Source of the DNA: Candidatus Merdiplasma excrementigallinarum
Lineage (GTDB): Bacteria; Bacillota; Clostridia; Lachnospirales; Lachnospiraceae
DNA: 46,347 nt
Assembly (NCBI GenBank): GCA_018713435.1
Contig: DVOS01000056.1
Coordinates: 1-46,347 of the forward strand
Direction of reading: 5' to 3'
The position numbers were made by a program, and so were the translations under genes. A model generated the notes under the pieces. That model searched no databases, was not told the origin of the DNA, and saw nothing but the letters and a program-made list of their open reading frames with translations. Positions 41,589-46,347 of the stretch are shown here, one piece after another; the first letter of the stretch is position 1, and each line of letters starts with the position of its first letter.

Positions 41589-43706
41589 ATGTATAAGACA
41601 TTTTCAATGGAACTGGCCGGCAGAACCCTCAGCGTAGATGTGGGCAGGGTCGCGGCCCAGGCAAACGGCGCCGCTTTCATGCACTATGGCGATACCACCG
41701 TGCTTTCCACGGCTACGGCGTCCGACAAACCCAGGGACGGAATCGATTTCTTCCCCCTGAGCGTGGAATTTGAAGAAAAGATGTACTCTGTGGGAAAAAT
41801 CCCCGGAGGCTTTAACAAGAGAGAGGGCAAGGCTTCTGAGAACGCGGTTTTGACGGCCCGTGTGATTGACCGTCCCATGCGTCCCCTGTTCCCCAAGGAT
41901 TACAGAAATGACGTGACCCTGGACAACCTGGTGCTGTCCGTGGATCCTCAGTGCCGTCCGGAGCTGGTGGCCATGCTGGGATCCTCCATCGCCACCTGTA
42001 TTTCCGATATTCCCTTTGACGGTCCCTGCGCCATGACCCAGATCGGTCTGGTAAACGGCGAGTTTGTGGTGAACCCCTCCCAGGAGCAGTGGAAAAACGG
42101 AGATCTGCAGCTGACTGTGGCCTCCACCAGCCAGAAGGTGATTATGATCGAGGCCGGCGCCAACGAAATTCCGGAGGCAAAGATGATTGAGGCTATCTAC
42201 ATGGCCCATGACATCAACCAGACCATTATTCAGTTTATCAATCAGATTGTGGCTGAGGTGGGCAAGGAAAAGCATACCTATGAAAGCTGCGCCATCCCGG
42301 AGGAGATGTTTGAGGGGATCCGCAAGATCGTGCCGCCCCAGGAGATGGAGGAAGCCGTATTTACAGATGTAAAGCAGGTGAGAGAGGAAAATATCCGCCA
42401 GATCACCGCGAAACTGGAGGAAGCCTTTGCGGAGAAGGAAGACTGGCTGGCTGTGCTGGATGAAGCGGTATACCAGTACCAGAAAAAGACAGTCCGCAAG
42501 ATGATCCTGAAGGATCACAAGCGTCCCGACGGCCGGGCCATCAATCAGATTCGTCCGCTGGCTGCGGAGGTTGACCTGATTCCCAGAGTGCACGGCTCCG
42601 CCATGTTCACCAGAGGACAGACCCAGATCTGCACGGTGACCACCCTGGCGCCCCTTTCCGATATGCAGCGTATCGACGGGCTGGATGAAAACGAAGTAAG
42701 CAAGCGCTATATGCACCATTATAACTTCCCCTCCTACTCTGTGGGTGAGACAAAGCCCTCCAGAGGACCGGGAAGACGTGAGATCGGTCATGGCGCTCTG
42801 GCAGAGAAGGCACTGGTTCCGGTTCTTCCCTCTGAGGAAGAATTCCCCTATGCCATCCGTACCGTATCGGAGACCTTTGAGTCCAACGGCTCTACCTCTC
42901 AGGCCAGTATCTGCGCGTCCACCATGTCCCTGATGGCGGCAGGCGTTCCCATCAAGAAGCAGGTGGCAGGCATTTCCTGCGGACTGGTAACCGGTGAGAC
43001 AGATGACGACTATCTGGTTCTTACGGATATTCAGGGCCTGGAAGACTTCTTCGGAGACATGGACTTCAAGGTGGCCGGAACCCATGACGGCATTACCGCC
43101 ATTCAGATGGATATCAAGATTCATGGACTGACCCGTCCCATCGTGGAGGAGGCCATCGCCAGAACCAAGGAAGCCAGAGAGTATATTCTGAATGAGATTA
43201 TGACGCCCTGTATCGCCCAGCCCAGACCTGAGGTGTCCAAGTACGCGCCCAAGATCATCCAGATCCAGATTGATCCCATGAAGATCGGCGATGTGGTGGG
43301 CCAGAGAGGAAAGACCATCAACACCATCATCGAGCGCACCGGCGTGAAGATTGACATTGAGGACGACGGTTCCGTTTCCGTATGCGGCACAGACAAGGCC
43401 ATGATGGACAAGGCGGTGGATATGATCCGCATTATTACCACAGACTTTACCGAGGGCATGGTTCTCTCCGGTGAAGTGGTAAGCATCAAGGACTTCGGCG
43501 CCTTCATTGAGTTCGCTCCCGGCAAGGAGGGAATGGTTCACATTTCCAAGATTGCCAAGGAGAGAATCAACCATGTGGAGGATGTGCTGACCCTGGGAGA
43601 CAAAGTAAAAGTTGTCTGCCTGGGTAAGGACAAGATGGGCAGACTGAGCTTCAGCATCAAGGATGTGAAGCCCGGCATGAAGGAGACTTTCGCAAGCGCA
43701 GAGTAA
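41589..43706 (+). CDS. pnp: Polyribonucleotide nucleotidyltransferase (PNPase)
   Basis: Phosphate-dependent 3'-to-5' exoribonuclease acting in mRNA decay. The 705-residue protein has two RNase PH domains (about 10-220 and 310-545, with GTQICTVT-like and the SDMQRIDGLDE and SSRGPGRREIGHGALAEKAL regions), a KH domain (about 550-615, VVGQRGKTINTIIERTGVKI) and a C-terminal S1 domain (about 620-690, GEVVSIKDFGAFIEFAPGKE). I chose ATG 41589 with AAAGGAG just upstream; the longer frame to 41418 covers the leader. rpsO and pnp adjacency is widely conserved. Confidence 0.96.
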   Translation: MYKTFSMELAGRTLSVDVGRVAAQANGAAFMHYGDTTVLSTATASDKPRDGIDFFPLSVEFEEKMYSVGKIPGGFNKREGKASENAVLTARVIDRPMRPLFPKDYRNDVTLDNLVLSVDPQCRPELVAMLGSSIATCISDIPFDGPCAMTQIGLVNGEFVVNPSQEQWKNGDLQLTVASTSQKVIMIEAGANEIPEAKMIEAIYMAHDINQTIIQFINQIVAEVGKEKHTYESCAIPEEMFEGIRKIVPPQEMEEAVFTDVKQVREENIRQITAKLEEAFAEKEDWLAVLDEAVYQYQKKTVRKMILKDHKRPDGRAINQIRPLAAEVDLIPRVHGSAMFTRGQTQICTVTTLAPLSDMQRIDGLDENEVSKRYMHHYNFPSYSVGETKPSRGPGRREIGHGALAEKALVPVLPSEEEFPYAIRTVSETFESNGSTSQASICASTMSLMAAGVPIKKQVAGISCGLVTGETDDDYLVLTDIQGLEDFFGDMDFKVAGTHDGITAIQMDIKIHGLTRPIVEEAIARTKEAREYILNEIMTPCIAQPRPEVSKYAPKIIQIQIDPMKIGDVVGQRGKTINTIIERTGVKIDIEDDGSVSVCGTDKAMMDKAVDMIRIITTDFTEGMVLSGEVVSIKDFGAFIEFAPGKEGMVHISKIAKERINHVEDVLTLGDKVKVVCLGKDKMGRLSFSIKDVKPGMKETFASAE

Positions 43707-43746
43707 AACGCAGAATTTGAACCCGGCATCAGCCGGAATGAATAGG

Positions 43747-43797
43747 AGAGGATGCTGCTCTATTATGAATTTCATGATTTGGCAGCGTCCTCTTTTT
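43747..43797 (+). terminator. Terminator between pnp and the response regulator
   Basis: AGAGGATGCTGC (43747-43758) pairs with GCAGCGTCCTCT (43782-43793), one mismatch, followed by TTTTT. It ends only about 20 bases before the next start codon, leaving no room for a promoter in between. Confidence 0.85.
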
Positions 43798-43816
43798 TGA
43801 AACAGGAGAGAAGAGC

Positions 43817-44545
43817 ATGTATCAGTACAGAATGGCCGTCTGCGAGGATGATGAAACGGTGCGGGAGGGAATCTGCGGGTTCTGTGACAGAATCCTGACA
43901 GAAGAGCAGATCCCCCACCAGATCGCCGCTTTTTCCAGCGCCGAGGAGCTGGAAGCCTGCCTGGCAGAAAACAGGGGCAGCGATGAGCCGGCTTTTCACC
44001 TTCTGATTCTGGATATTCTGATGGGTGAAAAAACCGGTATGGAGCTGGCGATGGAACTTCGGGAAGAGGATGATGCAACCGGCATTATTTTCATTACCGG
44101 CTGCGAAGAATATATGGGAATGGGATACGATGTGCAGGCCATTCAGTTCCTGGTCAAACCTCTGAACTGGGAAAAACTGAAAAAAGCCCTTCTGAATGAC
44201 TGGAGAAAAAAAGGCAGGCAGGATCTGCTGCTTATCAAAAAAGGCCGGCAGAGCCTGCAGCTGCCCCTGAGCGAGATCCTTTACGCGGAAGCGGACGGGA
44301 ACCACGGCATCCGGATTATCCTGAAAGAAGGGGAGGAAGGCTTCCCGGTGAGCCTGTCTGAACTGGAGGAGATGGCTTCGGGCGGACCGCTGATCCGGTG
44401 CCATAACAGCTACCTGGTCAATATGAACCAGGTACGGAGACTGGACCGGCAGAATTTCATCCTGCAGAACGGAAAGAAAATCCCTATCAGCCGGAAATAT
44501 CTGAAAGTATGCCAGGAAAAGCTGGTATCCAGTATCAATCGCTGA
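43817..44545 (+). CDS. LytTR-family response regulator
   Basis: DNA-binding response regulator of the AgrA/ComE/LytR type. The 242-residue protein has a receiver domain (about 1-125) with acidic residues E10-D12, the phospho-acceptor Asp66 in LLILDILMGEKTG, Thr in FITGC and Lys in FLVKPL. A LytTR DNA-binding domain follows (about 135-240, LSEILYAEADGNHGIRI, CHNSYLVNMNQVRRL). AGGAGAGAAGAGC precedes the ATG. A terminator lies just upstream, so expression should depend on readthrough or on a promoter before the hairpin. The predicted partner kinase is encoded on the opposite strand and overlaps it by 11 bases at the 3' ends. Confidence 0.92.
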   Translation: MYQYRMAVCEDDETVREGICGFCDRILTEEQIPHQIAAFSSAEELEACLAENRGSDEPAFHLLILDILMGEKTGMELAMELREEDDATGIIFITGCEEYMGMGYDVQAIQFLVKPLNWEKLKKALLNDWRKKGRQDLLLIKKGRQSLQLPLSEILYAEADGNHGIRIILKEGEEGFPVSLSELEEMASGGPLIRCHNSYLVNMNQVRRLDRQNFILQNGKKIPISRKYLKVCQEKLVSSINR

Positions 44546-46183
44546 GAAGCAGAGCTGTCTCTGCCAGAAACACATCTTCCTCCGGAGTGTCAAAATGAAC
44601 GACACTCTGGTATTTTTCCGCGATCTTCATCATCTGCCGGCAGCCAAAGCCGTGGGAAATGGCGTCCCCTTTGGTTGTCTGCAGATTTCCGTTTTTATCT
44701 CTTTTCAGTTTCCCGTCAAATGTATTTTGGCACCGGAGGGCAAGATAATCCCCGCTTATTTTTATGCGGACAGATACAGCGCGCTCCCGGGGCGGCGCGA
44801 CACGGGCTGCTCCCTCCAGGGCGTTATCCAGCATATTCATCAGCAGGGAGCACAGGTCTGTCTCCGGGATGGGAAGGCTGTCCGGAATGTGGACAGAGGC
44901 CCGGAAGGAGATGTCTGCCTGTTTGGCCCTGGCGGCGGCGTCCTGCAGGATAGTATTCACCGTCAGATTGCCGGTGAACCGGGCTGTCTGCGCTTCCTGC
45001 TCCCGGAGTATGTCTGCCAGCAGATCCTGCATGGCAGAGTAGTCCCGGTTCTGACACAGGCAGTCAAGAGCCGTAAGCTGATGGCGGATCTCGTGATAGA
45101 TTTTTGCCCTCTCCGCCATTCTGTTTTTCAGAAGCTGGTAGCTTTCCGCCATGCTTTTATTTTTCAGCAGCAGACTCTGCGTCTGAACCTGCTGTTCCGT
45201 AAAGGAGCGCAGTACGCCGAAGGCGGAGATGATGGCGGACGTCAGGGCGAGCCAGAGCGTAATCCAGTAAAACAGGCTGCTGAATATGCCTGCCTGCAGC
45301 TGGGAAAGCAGACCGGCGGCGTATCGGACAAGAGCGCCGCCTGCCGCTGCGGATACCAGGCAGGCAGCCAGGAGAGCGGACGCGCTCCAGGCAGCCGCAA
45401 TTCCCAGGTATTTCCAGAAACGGCGTCTGTGGTTTGCCGCCAGATAGAGGAGAAGAAAGACGATGATAAGAACGTCCGTCTCCCGCCGGGCAAGGATATG
45501 GTACAGCTTTTCAGGCAGAAAAAAGTATCCCTGGGCCTGGATAAGCTGACTGAGGATCAGGCTGAAAATGGCAAAAAGCAGCGGAATCAGGCTGAAGTCG
45601 GGACGCTTTCCCGCAATGCCTAAAAGGAAAATACCAAATATCAGCACCAGGGCCAGAGCGGCCGCTCCGACAGGAAAGGCCGCCCGGTTGGCCAGGGCAG
45701 TCGTTTCAGCGGCCGCCAGATTTTTCGGCATAATGCGGACAAGAGGGGGGAACAGGGCTCTGGTTCCGTCCAGAATCTCACAGGTCAGAGTCAGCTCGCC
45801 GGTGTATCCGGACGGAAGGGGGATAACAGCCTGGGACATGTAACCGGAACTTTCCGGGTCATCCGCCCGGGACTGCCAGATCACTTCATTGTCTAAAGCC
45901 AGGGTGACGGACAGGCCTGTGGTTTCAAAAACCAGATCTCCCGCCTCCTGCATGTCCGGCAGCGTGCCGGTAAATCGGTAGGTGCCGGACAGGTCGGTGG
46001 AATTGCTGCTCACATCAGAGGAAAAGGGTTCTTCCGATCCGTCCGGCAGGATGCAAACGGAAGAATCCCAGGTGATGTAGGACATGGCGCTGTCCCCTGT
46101 ACAAAAAGATGGAGGAACCAGATGATGGCAATGGCAAATAAAAGAAAGAGCGCCGGGCAGATCCAGCGTACAAATCGTTTCAT
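44535..46183 (-). CDS. GHKL sensor histidine kinase, with a probable frameshift near the 5' end
   Basis: Membrane sensor kinase of the AgrC/GHKL type, probable partner of the convergent LytTR regulator. Parts in order: an extracytoplasmic beta-rich domain resembling 7TMR-DISM sensors (VFETTGLSVTLALDNEVIW), a membrane region of about seven segments, a linker helix, the H-box (IYHEIRHQLTALD), the N-box (LLMNMLDNALEGA) and the G-box (HGFGCRQM). The best start is ATG 46183 (AAAGGGG 9 bases upstream), giving MKRFVRWICPALFLLF, a clear membrane anchor. That frame leaves the rest of the protein at the GGGG at 46094-46097; one added G would join them as VQGDSAMSYITWDS. A frame starting at ATG 46190 is uninterrupted but lacks the anchor. 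The lesion may be real or a sequence error. Confidence 0.85.
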
Positions 46184-46213
46184 GGAGCATTTCCCCTTTA
46201 ATCGGTTTTTTTC

Positions 46214-46242
46214 ATCATATCCAACCCGCCTCTTTTTGACAA
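46214..46242 (-). promoter_or_regulatory. Promoter of the sensor kinase
   Basis: On the minus strand TTGTCA (46242-46237), 17-base spacer and TATGAT (46219-46214) form a near-consensus sigma-A promoter about 30 bases before the kinase start. Confidence 0.8.
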
Positions 46243-46291
46243 GTCTGTTTTGTCTTTCCTGGCTGATAAGACCGGATGAAATCCCAAACTT

Positions 46292-46323
46292 TGCCTAACT
46301 GACCATTATAATGCCTAATTAAC
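46292..46323 (-). promoter_or_regulatory. Direct repeat upstream of the kinase promoter, candidate LytTR operator
   Basis: Two 12-base copies read GTCAGTTAGGCA (46303-46292) and GTTAATTAGGCA (46323-46312) on the minus strand, 10 of 12 bases equal, period 20 bases. Direct repeats of GTTA-G type about two helical turns apart are the known binding pattern of AgrA/LytTR regulators. They lie about 50 bases upstream of the -35 box. The first 46324-46347 bases beyond show no feature. Confidence 0.5.
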
Positions 46324-46347
46324 ACAACACAGCCCGGAAAAAGTATG

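Noticed and set aside
41604-44078. Very long open frame (824 codons) on the minus strand opposite pnp.
   Set aside because: It is a shadow of the pnp codons; it has no recognisable domain, no ribosome binding site, and crosses the pnp terminator and the regulator start.

Overview
The window looks like core chromosome of an anaerobic Gram-positive bacterium of the class Clostridia, most likely a Lachnospiraceae-type gut Firmicute. Evidence: moderately high GC; strong AGGAGG-type ribosome binding sites; a T-box in front of pheST; a rimP-nusA-ylxR-ylxQ-infB-rbfA-nrnA-truB-ribF gene order followed by rpsO and pnp; an archaeal/fungal-type aspartate-semialdehyde dehydrogenase; a SpoIID-family protein and a SleB-like hydrolase; and an AgrC/LytTR-type two-component pair. 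No tRNA or rRNA gene, CRISPR array, prophage, insertion sequence or integrase was seen.

Layout. 1-8 kb: a membrane-anchored SleB-like hydrolase, threonine synthase (thrC), a small membrane protein, citrate synthase on the minus strand, a structured RNA that fits 6S RNA, a SpoIID-family protein, and a YihY/BrkB membrane protein broken by a single-base frameshift. 7.2-13.5 kb: a phenylalanine T-box and pheS-pheT, then a histidine phosphatase, queA and a DUF1275 membrane protein. 13.6-18.7 kb: a secreted repeat protein, a pair of ABC exporter half-transporters whose motifs fit a heterodimer with one degenerate ATP site, and dUTPase. 18.8-20.4 kb (minus strand): permease and ATPase of a NitT/TauT-type importer with no binding protein beside them. 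20.5-23.8 kb: queH, argH and asd. 23.9-30.9 kb: topB, a hexapeptide-repeat (GlmU-like) protein, parE and parC. 31.0-32.2 kb: a secreted protein made of two similar halves. 32.4-43.7 kb: the translation/transcription/RNA-decay superoperon from rimP to pnp. 43.8-46.2 kb: a LytTR response regulator and a GHKL sensor kinase in tail-to-tail, overlapping orientation.

The genes are mostly housekeeping: amino-acid synthesis (thrC, asd, argH), tRNA charging and modification (pheST, queA, queH, truB), chromosome topology (topB, parE, parC) and ribosome/RNA function (rimP to pnp). The less ordinary content lies in regulation and small lesions: a promoter that shares bases with the upstream terminator, overlapping palindromes at the argH promoter, leader hairpins, a convergent two-component pair with a direct repeat upstream of the kinase promoter, and two single-base frameshifts. 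I did not find convincing evidence of a wholly new multi-gene system; the strongest leads are the two-component locus at the right end and the candidate 6S RNA.
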